Assembly: GCA_030169165.1 (NCBI GenBank)
Contig: CM058040.1
Span: 13,062,898 to 13,126,897 of the forward strand
Origin: Centaurea solstitialis
Taxonomy: Eukaryota > Streptophyta > Magnoliopsida > Asterales > Asteraceae
Reading direction: 5' to 3'
Length of the DNA stretch: 64,000 nt
Part shown: in pieces, positions 21,501 to 30,960 of the stretch
Layout: each line of letters opens with the position of its first letter
Numbering within the stretch: the first letter of the stretch is position 1
The notes under the pieces: generated by a model
Told to the model about the DNA's origin: nothing
Database searches by the model: none
Seen by the model: the letters and a program-made list of their open reading frames with translations, nothing else
Program-made: the position numbers and the translations under genes

Positions 21501-24200
21501 AAGATCGAAAACCTCGATTGCGACCTCCCACCGATGATGAGTCAACTGACGTGAGCGAAGGAGATCGAGACATAGATGGCGAGCGACTAGACTCCAAACG
21601 AGGTGAGGTACCTTTGTCGACAGAAATCGAGCCAGGAGGGTCTGTAAATCCTTCAAATCGGTTCTGACCACTTCCTGAAACAAGTAGGTGACGATCGACA
21701 TTGGAAAAAGGATTGTGGTTAGTACTAACATGTTGACCTCCCGGATGCATAAGAGAACCAGGCAAAGAAGCAGCAGAATTATGAGAAGGGAACTGATAAC
21801 GATAGCGTGCTGTTAAAGCCGAATGATCAGACGGATTAAGCATTTCTTCGACATCCTTGGCGAGATACATCGCATCCAGACGCGTCTGTGGACGATGAAG
21901 TCTCACCCACTGTTTAACCTCTGGCCGTAGACCCGCTAGAAAGTAACCCAACGCTTGTGATTCAGGAAGACGAGGAACCAGAGAGAGAAGATACTCAAAA
22001 TCATCGATATAATCGTAAATCGAGGAAACTTGTTGAATTGTGGATAATTGTTCATAAGGATTTTGAATTTCGAGACCACTAAAACGTTGTAGGAGTTCCC
22101 GCTTCAATTGATCCCAACTCAACGGATCGTAGATCCCCTTGACCACCGAAAACCAGTGTTGAGCGACTCCGGACATGCTCAATTGAGCCAAACCAATTCG
22201 TAACGTAGGATGAGTACCATGAATTTCAAAAAATAACTCTGCCTTTGTTATCCATCCTCTCGGATCAAAACCAGAGAATTCCGGAAGTTTTACCTTCTTA
22301 GCCGCCCAAGGAAACCCATGGGATATTCCTAATGGCGGTCCAAAAACAAAGGGACCACCATGTTGTGGTGTCGCACCACTGTGGTGCTGTGGAAATTGCA
22401 TCGAAACGTCGTTCCCAACGAGAGGAGTTTGAACGCCGCCCATTAGAGGAGTTGGAAAATTTGGAGTGGGAATAACAGGGGGGTTACCTGAAACCATCGA
22501 TGGTCCTCCCGTCTCAATGGTCGGTTGTTTTCCTTGTTGTTTTGCCCAGGACATAACCAGCTTACGAAATTCCTCTTCCTCCGCACGGTCACCTTCCAAC
22601 GTCTTCAGCACAGATTTGATCTCAGAGACATCGGCTTGAAGCTGCTGGAGTTGTTCCTCATGTTGATCGAGACGAGCTTGCTGGCCCCGTGTTTCCATCG
22701 GCGCAACCATAGTTCGGAGTGGCAGGTCGGACCAATGATACAGATTAGGACAGAATTATGGAATTCACAATGAGATGAATAAGGCTGAAGGTTTAATTGA
22801 TTCAATCGTAAAGGAAATTACAGGATTGGAAACGAAAAAGAAAGATAAACTACCAGGGATGAAACCCTCTCTCCAAGCAATTCGCTGGAGCCCTAGTCGA
22901 CTGAAAGAACTTCCCAAAACTCAACTCCCCTCTCCCAAAAACCTTTTTCCTATTTAATAGACACTTACGTGAAAGAAAAGAAATACAAATTGGGCCCAAT
23001 AACTAAAACCTCCACCTTTACTTAATGGGCCTTGGGTCAATTCGTAACACTTACCAGTTAAGCACTTATTGATATCTCTTACCTTACCAATTGAGCATGA
23101 CATGGACCAAGAATCTTACCCGATAAGTGAGGAAATAGACTGTAATACCGGCAAGAGAAATTACCTTCACTTGCCTCATTCTCAGCCATTAAAATGGATT
23201 GTTGGTAAGCGCTTTACCAACAAACCTGAGAATGTTTCATGACAAGGCAAGTGAAGGTAATTTCTCTTGCCGGTAAGCGTGTGCTAAACGGCCCCTAGTG
23301 TACCATTTGGTTACAAGGAATTTTAAGTGAGGGTGGTGACTCTTACCCAGTAAGAAAAGATGATGGTCTTTGCCAGCAATCTTAATGTGCCATTTTGTTG
23401 ACTCAAAATTTTACCCGGTAAGTGAGAGCGTGACTTTACATGCTTGGCACTTGCAGGGTAAGAACCACTTACACTATGCTATTTTTGATGAGCGAGAATC
23501 TCACCCGGTTAGGTAAGTGAGGTGAGGACTCTTGCCCGGTAAACACTTACCCAGTTTTTGGTAAACAGCCCCTAAGCAATTACACCAAAAACAGAAAACC
23601 TTGCTTCTCTTTCCCTTTTTTCCTTTGTGAATTTGATTTCAGGAGTTGAGAGACATCCGTCAAAGCAATGTTGTAGCATTACATTAAAGTGGGTGCGAAT
23701 GTGTGTTAACAGTATATTATTTCTAAGAATGGCAGATTAAGGAGCTTGAAGAGAAGATTAAAGAGCAAGAAAGGCAAATGTCCATGCGATCCACACCCTT
23801 CGAGGGCAAACCCAGTATTGGTTCAAGAGACGAATTCACAAACGAAGCAGAACAACATATCCTAAAGAGTTCTAATATCATGAACCGCCAACCTGTGTCT
23901 AGCTACAACAGGCCAAGTCTGCCAAAGAGAAGCGATTCTCGTGGTGGTGGTGGCGACAATGAAACGAAAAGGAAGAGGTTGTCGAGAAATGGTGAGATTG
24001 AGAACGTTGTCATACCATTAACTCATGATCACAATGACAACAAGGGAAGGAAGTTGGATAAGCCTCTCCCTAGAGCTCCTACGACAAGGGTGGTCGATAA
24101 ACCTATGGCGTCAACCCGGAGGCCCCTCGCCCATGGTAGAACAACCAATCCAACTCAAGGAATCAAAGAGAAAGAAAACAAGAAAAGGATGTGGTCTTGA
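12494..24200 (+). CDS. KIN14: Kinesin-14 with N-terminal malectin-like domain, 19 exons
   Basis: Exons: 12494-12725, 13180-13475, 14050-14221, 14312-14382, 14537-14720, 15004-15113, 15209-15308, 15387-15473, 16042-16218, 16303-16579, 17428-17589, 17672-17887, 18469-18506, 18590-18753, 18845-19096, 19740-19805, 20031-20105, 20190-20261, 23736-24200. They sum to 3,216 bp (1,071 residues plus stop) with phase kept at every junction. Acidic N-terminus, then a malectin-like domain (about 80-233, starting FVNAGAE), a CKNC motif, coiled coil (258-417), neck GNIRVFCRCRP at 418, P-loop GQTGTGKT (502-509), switch I NEHSSRSH (615-622), switch II DLAGSER (648-654). A coiled-coil tail (763-917) and a basic tail with KRKR follow. 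Motor placement after the coiled coil plus this neck mark kinesin-14, normally a minus-end-directed microtubule motor; malectin-kinesins are the Arabidopsis KIN14Q/KIN14R (MDKIN) type. Intron 2 has a GC donor (AAG|GCAAGT). The exon 15 acceptor has a weak pyrimidine tract and is the least certain junction. Intron 18 is swollen by nested transposons. All motor motifs are intact, so the gene is probably functional. Confidence 0.92.
13629..14006. mobile_element. hAT-like MITE in kinesin intron 2
   Basis: Ends CATAGTTGTCAGTAG and, on the other strand, CACTGTTATCAATAG, followed by many TAGCGATA units in both orientations. Flanks CTATTGAA and CTATTAGA agree at 6 of 8 positions, a decayed 8-bp duplication. 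378 bp, AT-rich, no coding. Confidence 0.55.
15560..15835. repeat. Imperfect direct duplication in kinesin intron 8
   Basis: Two diverged units of about 130 bp share in order a 'gcgattaa' block, a 'ttttttgaacaaat' block, 'cggtaacc', and 'tggtaaaaatggcttttaaaa'. Probably an old repeat insertion. It has no effect on splice sites. Confidence 0.45.
16893..17066 (+). mobile_element. SINE-like insertion in kinesin intron 10
   Basis: A-box-like 'gttaggtcaactggcaa', B-box-like GGTTTAAGTCC about 60 bp later, and a 3' end 'gtgcgcaagttggttcagat' followed by 'accatggttaaaaaaaa', a typical plant SINE tail. Same strand as the gene. Target duplication not resolved. Confidence 0.55.
17900..18398. mobile_element. 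CACTA-like non-autonomous element in kinesin intron 12
   Basis: Left end CACTACAATTAAATCGGG; right end on the other strand TACTGCAAAATTGGG, then matching blocks (GGACAC-, CACACCA-, AATGTC, ATAATAGACTG) in inverted order. The interior repeats 'gtcttataa' and 'aagtgttac' motifs. Related sequence without clear ends lies at 41000-41420. No transposase. Confidence 0.5.
19358..19570. mobile_element. Stowaway MITE in kinesin intron 15
   Basis: The right end is GGACGGAGGGAG followed by TA. The left end is a degraded form (CCCCATTCGTCTC) preceded by TA; copy B keeps the better CTCCCTCTATCTC. A TA duplication and CTCCCTCCGT ends define Stowaway (Tc1/mariner). 213 bp, non-coding. Confidence 0.75.
20944..21257 (-). 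repeat. LTR (3' LTR in element orientation)
   Basis: 314 bp, starts TGATACAG and ends CGTAACA on the plus strand, identical base for base to 22736-23049. Its edge encodes the last ten or so residues and stop of the gag frame. Confidence 0.93.
21226..22710 (-). CDS. gag: Retrotransposon Gag polyprotein (Ty3 type), no pol
   Basis: 494 residues. An N-terminal helical, Glu/Gln-rich segment (about 10-70) is followed by a Pro/Gly linker and a Retrotrans_gag capsid region (about 135-300) with the PEFSGFDPRGWITKAELFF entry and a LRPEVKQWV segment. A zinc knuckle follows with Cys418, Cys421, His429, Cys431, the C-X2-C-X7-H-X-C spacing used by many plant Ty3 elements. After the knuckle the sequence runs only into the linker that normally precedes protease, then stops inside the LTR. 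Gag packages element RNA into particles; with no pol, this copy is non-autonomous. The frame is undamaged, consistent with a recent insertion or retained selection on gag. Confidence 0.9.
   Translation of the reverse strand: MVAPMETRGQQARLDQHEEQLQQLQADVSEIKSVLKTLEGDRAEEEEFRKLVMSWAKQQGKQPTIETGGPSMVSGNPPVIPTPNFPTPLMGGVQTPLVGNDVSMQFPQHHSGATPQHGGPFVFGPPLGISHGFPWAAKKVKLPEFSGFDPRGWITKAELFFEIHGTHPTLRIGLAQLSMSGVAQHWFSVVKGIYDPLSWDQLKRELLQRFSGLEIQNPYEQLSTIQQVSSIYDYIDDFEYLLSLVPRLPESQALGYFLAGLRPEVKQWVRLHRPQTRLDAMYLAKDVEEMLNPSDHSALTARYRYQFPSHNSAASLPGSLMHPGGQHVSTNHNPFSNVDRHLLVSGSGQNRFEGFTDPPGSISVDKGTSPRLESSRSPSMSRSPSLTSVDSSSVGGRNRGFRSLTRTEWEERRKKGLCFRCGQIFGPAHKCPEGSMRVLLLADDEHLDAEGAIRAMDAWEEAATSKIRVPDTSLEDKTLIAGEVLLRIDPRPIK
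21258..21272 (-). other. Polypurine tract of the LTR element
   Basis: On the minus strand AGGGGAAGTAT directly precedes the LTR start TGTTACG, the expected place for the plus-strand primer. The primer-binding site beside the other LTR (around 22718-22735) begins TTGGTCC; only TGGT fits the usual Met-tRNA site, so the primer tRNA is uncertain. Confidence 0.7.
22736..23049 (-). repeat. LTR (5' LTR in element orientation)
   Basis: Identical to 20944-21257. The promoter of the element would lie here, reading leftward and antisense to the kinesin gene. The 60-codon frame it contains is not a gene. Confidence 0.93.
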
Positions 24201-25858
24201 TGGTCTCATATACCAAGTTACAGAAGTCTTAGTGTTGACTTATTAAAGGCGTTGTAAAAAAGCTAACCTGGATACCTATGGTTATATAGTTAATCTGCAT
24301 TCAATATCATTTTGAGGTACATGTATTAGTTCCATGTCTTCAACTTGACTTCAACTAGACTTGATCAACGTTAATTTGTGACCAATTGGTCCCATTTATT
24401 TTCCTCTGAACAAAGGGTCATTGATGTGAAGTACATATTATGTTCGACAAACTTGTCGGTGATTTTAGGTGGTCATGTGCACACTTTATGTAACTTGATT
24501 AACAAGAGAATGAACGGGTTAGTAGTTAAACTAAAATACGAGTTAGGAGATGTACACACTAGTATAAGCTAACTAGAACCTAGTTGGTTGTCATCTTTAT
24601 GTAATCTTTTTTCCTCTATTGTAACGTTGAAGTTCCCATAAGTATAACAATTAACATAAAGAGACTTTAAAGGTGTTCTACTTAAAGAATCCTTCGCGAA
24701 ACTCTTCCATGTATGGCTCATGTAGAACTGAGTGGTCATCCAACACTTAATCATCCAAATATCTCCACTGTTTCATTTTAGTTGTCTGTTCAGCATAGTT
24801 TCCGTTTCCCTTATCCACCAATGGTTGTGAAAGTTTTTCGACATGTGGCACCATTCTTACGGGTTTTGCAACTTTAATGTACTTATCCCAAGGTCGAAGT
24901 TGGGAGGTTATATTTCTTGTAAAGATTTCTTAATCTTTTGAGTTTTCTACCGAAGCCCTCGCTGGTTTATCTACATCTTTTACAAAAGTTGGACTTTCTC
25001 ATATCTAGGACAACGGATCTACATCAAGATTTTGTTGGCTTATAACTACGTTTATACATGGTGTTCCACTTCCATTCATAGTAGTTGTGTTTGGCATTCT
25101 CGTTTTATTGCAACGACAAGTTATGAACAAGCTTTCCATTTTATATTTGAACTTGCTGAATTCACCCTAGTATTGAAACTTTGCAATGGTAGCTTCTATC
25201 CCTTGAAAGATCACAAATTAATTACACCTACTCATATTGTTACATTCTGTTATGAAGATATACTAGGATAAACTTTAAAAAGAAAACTTGAATCTTGTTA
25301 CATACAGACTTTGTTCGCTACCAATGCACGGATGTTCCAACCCCTATCTGTTTTTGTCGAGTTTTATCTAGCACGATTAATGAAACAGATGGCTCCTTGT
25401 TACCCTCGATGAACATCGAGTTTCATTGCTTGAATCTACAAGTAACAATCAAAACTTTTGCTGATTTTTATCATGGAAATAGGGTATTTTGGTCACAATT
25501 TTAAAGCATATGATGGTGTTCAAGAACAATATATGGAATGTATAACAATTGGTAAGTCTGATGCACTAGGATGATGTTTGCAGTAATTGTTCTTTCATAG
25601 AAAATCTTGCTATTCCTGAATACATTAACAGTATTAGTAATAAGTCTTTTGTTAACACACTTTATTAGGGGACGATATTCATGGTAACTGAAAATTGGGT
25701 TTCTATTACTTATTTTTGGTAGTTACTATATTTACTTTATTGTGTTCTTTATTCGACGAAGGTATTCTTAACTACTGAATATTTTTTGACCTAAACAATT
25801 GAGTATTTTAGCGACGCAATCAGTCAGATGTGATTTGCAGCGACATAGTGGGTACAAA
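24201..25858. other. 3' flank of kinesin gene, copy A
   Basis: Follows the kinesin stop codon and should include the 3' UTR; no clear AATAAA signal could be assigned. Closely matched by 29299-30960 in copy B. No frame of convincing size or composition. Confidence 0.5.
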
Positions 25859-26092
25859 TAGATGTGGGCAAAAGTAGGGCTGGGCTGGGTTGGACTTTGA
25901 CCGGGGCCGGGCCGGGTCGGGCCTTAAGTTTCATATCTGGGCCTGTTATCTGTGGAAAAAGCCTGGATATTAAAGACCGTGCCTTGAACCGAGCCTTGGC
26001 CCGGGCCTTGAAGAACCGAATATTCTTCCCCTCTTTTTCTAACTTATAAAACTACAATATTTTATTATAATTCCAATAATAATGATAATATA
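25859..26092. mobile_element. hAT element, left part, truncated by assembly gap
   Basis: Begins TAGATGTGGGCAA after GGTACAAA, as does the complete copy at 30961-31589. Stops at the N run. GGGCCGGGC-rich subterminal sequence. Confidence 0.7.
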
Positions 26093-26192
26093 NNNNNNNN
26101 NNNNNNNNNNNNNNNNNNNNNNNNNNNNNNNNNNNNNNNNNNNNNNNNNNNNNNNNNNNNNNNNNNNNNNNNNNNNNNNNNNNNNNNNNNNN
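26093..26192. other. Assembly gap, exactly 100 N
   Basis: The round length is the usual placeholder for a scaffold join of unknown size. Copy A ends and copy B begins at its two edges. Confidence 0.98.
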
Positions 26193-26673
26193 GTGAAAGA
26201 TGAATTGTTGAGGAAGTTAGAAGAGAGCTTGCAGAATGTTGAAAGCAAAGTTAGAGTAAAAGATCAGATGTATAAAAACCAGTTAGAAAAGATAAAAGAG
26301 CTTGAGGGTATATTGGAACAGAAAACAGGAATACACTCTCGGTCAGAAAAACAAGTTTCACATCTTTCTGAGAAATTGAAGGGGAAAGAAGAATCGAATA
26401 TCACCCTCCAACAGAAGGTAATGGATTCTCTAACATGGAGATTATAGGCTACTTTCTTGCTCCAACGGAATCTCTGAACTTTTTTTAAAAATGGAAAAAG
26501 TAGGAGAGAGGGGATAAAAATCGCTAAATTTGGAGAACTCCGTAAAGTCAAATGTTTATGAGAGAGAATTGGTTTTTTATTTGTTTCAACCAATGGGGTT
26601 GAATGTATTACTTTTTAATGCAAAAATGTTTTGAAAATTTATTGGGATGATAAATATATAGAATATTTTATTA

Positions 26674-26885
26674 CTCCCTCTATCTCAAAATGAGTGTGTA
26701 CAACTTTAGTTTGTCCTGAAATTAGTGTCTACTTTCAAAAGTATATATCTACTTTCCCGTTCTACCCTTAATTATGAGATCGAGAAAATTTGTATCTCTA
26801 CAATTAAGGGAAGAATTGTCTTTCTGTTAATTAAGAAGTGTAATTGCCTTTTTCATTGTGGACACTTATTTTCAGACGGAGGGAG
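26674..26885. mobile_element. Stowaway MITE, copy B intron
   Basis: CTCCCTCTATCTC at the left, GACGGAGGGAG at the right, TA on both sides. Better preserved left end than its partner at 19358-19570. Confidence 0.8.
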
Positions 26886-27663
26886 TAATATATCACTAAT
26901 CTTGGTATTTCTAAAATAAAAAAAGGTGTGTAATTTTTAGGAGATTTTCCCATTGCTTATCTATTTTAGCGAAATTATAGAGAATCTTTTGGAGATGCTC
27001 ATACTGTCTAAAACCCAACTAAATTACAATCTTACTTATGTCGATTTCATCTGTTAAAAGGTTAAGGAGCTCGAGAGCAAACTTAGAGCACGTGATAAGT
27101 CGGATGCTACACCATTTCAACAAAAGGTATATGCTGACATTTTTATGCCATGTTTGCTCACACTCTTGCACAGACAGCCGCTCTACTCTCTAAAGTAGAG
27201 GTTAGCTCCATCTCATCTCCCTCCCATCCTACCTTTGAGGGGATTTACTGGGTCAATTTGGTTTGTTTTCTTTTTGGCATTTTTTTAAATTGCAAATAGG
27301 TATATTTTGAAATGCTGATCAATTCAGAATCTGGACAGCAGGTTAGAGATCTTGAACACAAATTGCAGAAACAGGTTGAAGAGGAAAAGTCATACTCCAA
27401 CAGACTTCAACAAAAGGTCATTACAAGTTATGATCTTGGAGCATAAATTATTTAAGAATGTGCAGAATGGGAAGTAAACAACGATTTTTTTTTTCTTTCA
27501 GATTGACCAACTTGAAAGGAGGTTGAAAGAACAGGAACAGGAGGGTTCTGATTCCACCTCACTCCATCAGAAGGTCAACCTTTTTTCTCAATTGGTTCTT
27601 TTTCTTCCAATGATTCTGTAACTGTCATGCCTCCAATGATGAGCTCTGATGAATACACATGAG

Positions 27664-28673
27664 TGGTTGTTTAGTAAAACAGTTGTTGCTTTTTACTGGA
27701 TAACTAAACAGTAAACACTTATTGCCTCTTAACGGGTAAGAGATCTTTAGTAGAAGGTCTTTATGAGCAATCTTACTCTGCCATATTAGTTGACCAAGAA
27801 TCTTTCCCAGTGAAGGTGATGAATTTTACGCGGTTGGCTCTTACTAAGCAAGTTACCAACAATCTTATAGGCTGTTTACTGGAGGGCCGTTTACCCAATG
27901 CTTACCTGGTAAGAGTCAACACTTACACTTAAAGTTACTAGGTAAGATTTTAGTCCATTAAAATGGCATCATGTGGAACAATTTTTATCCCGTAAGCACT
28001 TAACTGGTGAGAGTCTTCACTCTTGGTCCTTGTTATTGCTCATACTGGGTAAAATTGTCAACATTTGTCAATTTTATTTCATAAGGTAAACTGGCTTGGT
28101 AAACACTTACCGGGTAAGCGTTTAGACGGTTTAGTAAACTACCTGCTTACCAGGTAAGCGTTTGTTGATATCATTTACCTTACCAATTGAGCATGACATG
28201 GATCAAGAATCTTACACGGTAAGCCAGGAACCAGACTGTAAGTACTTGCAAGAGAAATTCTCAGCCATTAAAATAGATTGTTGGTAAGTGCTTAACAGGT
28301 TTAAGACGCTTACCAACAATCCATTTTAAAGGCTGAGAATGTTCCATGACAAGGCAAGTAAAGGTAATTTCTCTTACCAGTAAGCGTTTGGTAAACGGAC
28401 CTTGGTGTACCATTTGGTGGCCGAGAAAATTAAGTGAGGCTGGTGACTCTTACCGGGTAAAAAAGATGATGGTCTTTACCAACAAATTTTAATGTACCAT
28501 TTTGTCGACTGTGAATTTTACCTGAGGGTGTGACTTTACTTGGTTGGCACTTACAGGGTAAGAGTTGGTTATATTATGCCATTATGATGAGCGAGAATCT
28601 CACCTGGTAACATAAGTGAGGGTGAGGATTCTTATGCTGTAAACGCTTACCCGGTTTTTGGTAAAATAGCCCC
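27664..28673. mobile_element. Harbinger-like element, copy B intron, uninterrupted
   Basis: Same element as 20351-23572 without the retrotransposon. Holds a hairpin at about 28255-28340 whose arms share CTCAGCC and GATTGTTGGTAAG in inverted order. Confidence 0.55.
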
Positions 28674-29298
28674 TAAGCAATTACACCAAAAACAAAAAAC
28701 TTTGCTTCTTTTTACCTTTTTTCCTTTGTGAATTTGATTTCAAGAGTTAAGAGACATCCATCAAAGCAACGTTGTAGCATTACATTAAAGTGGGTGTGAA
28801 TGTGCTAACGTATATTATTTCTAAGAATGGCAGATTAAGGAGCTTGAAGAGAAGATTAAAGAGCAAGAAAGGCAAATGTCCATGCGATCCACACCCTTCG
28901 AAGGCAAACATAGTATTGGTTCAAGAGACGAATACACAAACGAAGCAGAACAACATATCCTAAAGAGTTCTAATGTCATGAACCGCCAACAGGTGTCGAG
29001 CTACAACAGGCCAAGTCTGCCAAAGAGAAGCGATTCTCGTGGTGGTGGTGGCGACAATGAAACGAAAAGGAAGAGATTGTCGAGAAACGGTGAGATTGAG
29101 AATGTTGTCATACCATTAACTCATGATCACAATGACAACAAGGGAAGGAGGTTGGATAAGCCTCTCCCTAGAGCTCCTACGACAAGGGTGGTCGATAAAC
29201 CTATGGCGTCAACCCGGAGGCCCCTCGCCCATGGTAGAACAACCAATCCAACTCAAGGAATCAAAGAGAAAGAAAACAAGAAAAGGATGTGGTCTTGA

Positions 29299-30960
29299 TG
29301 GTCTCATATACCAAGTTACAGAAGTCTTAGTGTTGACTTATTAAAGGCGTTGTAAAAAAGCTAACCTGGATACCTATGGTTATATAGTTAATCTGCATTC
29401 AATATCATTTTGAGGTACATGTATTAGTTCCATGTCTTCAACTTGACTTCAACTAGACTTGATCAACGTTAATTTGTGACCAATTGATCCCATTTATTTT
29501 CCTCTGAACAAAGGGTCATTGATGTGAAGTACATATTATGTTCGACAAACTTGTCAGTGATTTTAGGTGGTCATGTGCACACTTTATGTAACTTGATTAA
29601 CAAGAGAATGAACGGGTTAGTAATTAAACTAAAATACGAGTTAGGAGGTGTACACACTAGTAGTATAAGCTAACTAGAATCTAGTTGGATGCCATCTTTA
29701 TGTAATCTTTTTTCCTCTGTTGTTAGGTTGAAGTTCCCATAAGTATAACAATTAACATAAAGAGACTTTAAAGGTGTTCTACTTAAAGAATCCTTCGCGA
29801 AACTCTTCCATGTATGGCTCATGTAGAACTGAGTGGTCATCCAACACTTAATCATCCAAATATCTCCATTGTTTCATTTCAGTTGTCTGTTCAGCATAGT
29901 TTCCCTTTCCCTTATCCACCAATGGTTGTGAAAGTTTTTCGACATGTGGCACCATTCTTACGGGTTTTGCAACTTTAATTGTACTTATCCCAAGGTCGAA
30001 GTTGGGAGGTTATATTTCTTGTAAAGATTTCTTAATCTTTTGAGTTTTCTACCGAAGCCCTCGCTGGTTTATCTACATCTTTTACAAAAGTTGGACTTTC
30101 TCATATCTAGGACAACGGATCTACATCAAGATTTTGTTGGCTTATAACTACGTTTATACATGGTGTTCCACTTCCATTCGTAGTAGTTGTGTTTGGCATT
30201 CTCGTTTATTGCAACGACAAGTTATGAACAAGCTTTCCATTTTATATTTGAACTTGCTGAATTCACCCTTGTATTGAAACTTTGCAATGGTAGCTTCTAT
30301 CCCTTGAAAGATCACAAATTAATTACACCTACTCATATTGTTACATTCTGTTATGAAGATATACTAGGATAAACTTTAAAAAGAAAACTTGATCGAATCT
30401 TGTTACATACAGACTTTGTTCGCTACCAATGCACGGATGTTTCACCCCCCTTTCTGTTTTTGTCGAGTTTAATTTATCTAGCACGATTAACGAAACAGAT
30501 GGCTCCTTGTTACCCTTGATGAACTTTGAGTTTCATTGCTTGAATCTACAAGTAACAATCAAAACTTTTGCTGATTTTTATCATGGAAATAGGGTATTTT
30601 GGTCACAATTTTAAAGCATATGATGGTGTTCAAGAACAATATATGGAATGTATAATAATTGGTAAGTTTGATGCACTAGGATGATGTTTGTAGTAATTGT
30701 TCTTTCATAGAAAATCTTGCTATTCCTGAATACATTAACAGTATTAGTAATAAGTCTTTTGTTAACACACTTTATTAGGGGACGATATTCATGGTAACCG
30801 AAAATTATTAGTTATTTTTGGTAGTTACTATATTTACCTTATTGTGTTCTTTATTCGACGAAGGTATTCTTAACTACTGAATATTTTTTTACCGAAACAA
30901 TTGAGTATTTTAGCGACGCAATCAGTCTGATGTGATTTGCAATGACATAGTGGGTACAAA
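29299..30960. other. 3' flank of kinesin gene, copy B
   Basis: Non-coding sequence matching 24201-25858. The short frames seen occur in both copies but do not resemble known proteins. Confidence 0.5.

Larger units (their letters stand above)
20944..23049 (-). mobile_element. Young gag-only LTR retrotransposon in kinesin intron 18
   Basis: Two identical 314-bp LTRs (TG...CA) enclose 1,478 bp. The 5-bp target duplication CTTAC sits at 20939-20943 and 23050-23054. Orientation is minus, opposite to the host gene: the gag frame reads minus and the polypurine tract adjoins the left LTR. The interior codes only for gag; protease, reverse transcriptase, RNase H and integrase are absent, so movement needs enzymes from a related Ty3-type element. 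LTR identity means recent insertion. The copy B intron lacks it. Confidence 0.92.
20351..23572. mobile_element. Harbinger-like element with TTACC-GGTAAG palindromes, split by an LTR retrotransposon
   Basis: Ends GGTGTTGTTTAGTAAA and, on the other strand, GGGGCTGTTTACCAAA, a Tourist-like terminus. The interior repeats TTACCCGGTAAG-type palindromes throughout. The LTR element 20944-23049 inserted into one of these units. Without it the element is about 1.1 kb, like the uninterrupted copy at 27664-28673. No transposase frame. Confidence 0.55.
18872..26092. repeat. Duplicated block, copy A
   Basis: Covers most of kinesin exon 15 through the 3' flank and ends exactly at the 100-N gap. Aligns in order with 26193-31181 (copy B). 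The main difference is the 2.1-kb LTR retrotransposon, only in this copy. Exonic differences are about 23 in 900 bases. Confidence 0.9.
26193..29298 (+). pseudogene. KIN14: Kinesin-14 tail, second copy (last five exons only)
   Basis: Starts at the gap inside exon 15. Exons: 26193-26417, 27061-27126, 27342-27416, 27502-27573, 28834-29298; all frames are open and splice sites match copy A. It encodes only the coiled-coil tail and basic C-terminus, about 300 residues with 11 amino-acid differences (for example N/G and D/E in exon 15, P/H and F/Y in the last exon). Malectin and motor parts are absent from this copy. Two readings exist: a truncated tandem duplicate, or the other allele of the same gene joined by the scaffolder. 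The exact coincidence of both breakpoints with the gap favours the second, so 'pseudogene' is a placeholder. Confidence 0.75.

Noticed and set aside
26193..29298. Independent second kinesin gene
   Set aside because: Only the tail exons exist, the copy begins at a scaffold gap and no promoter, malectin or motor part belongs to it. An allelic contig explains it better.
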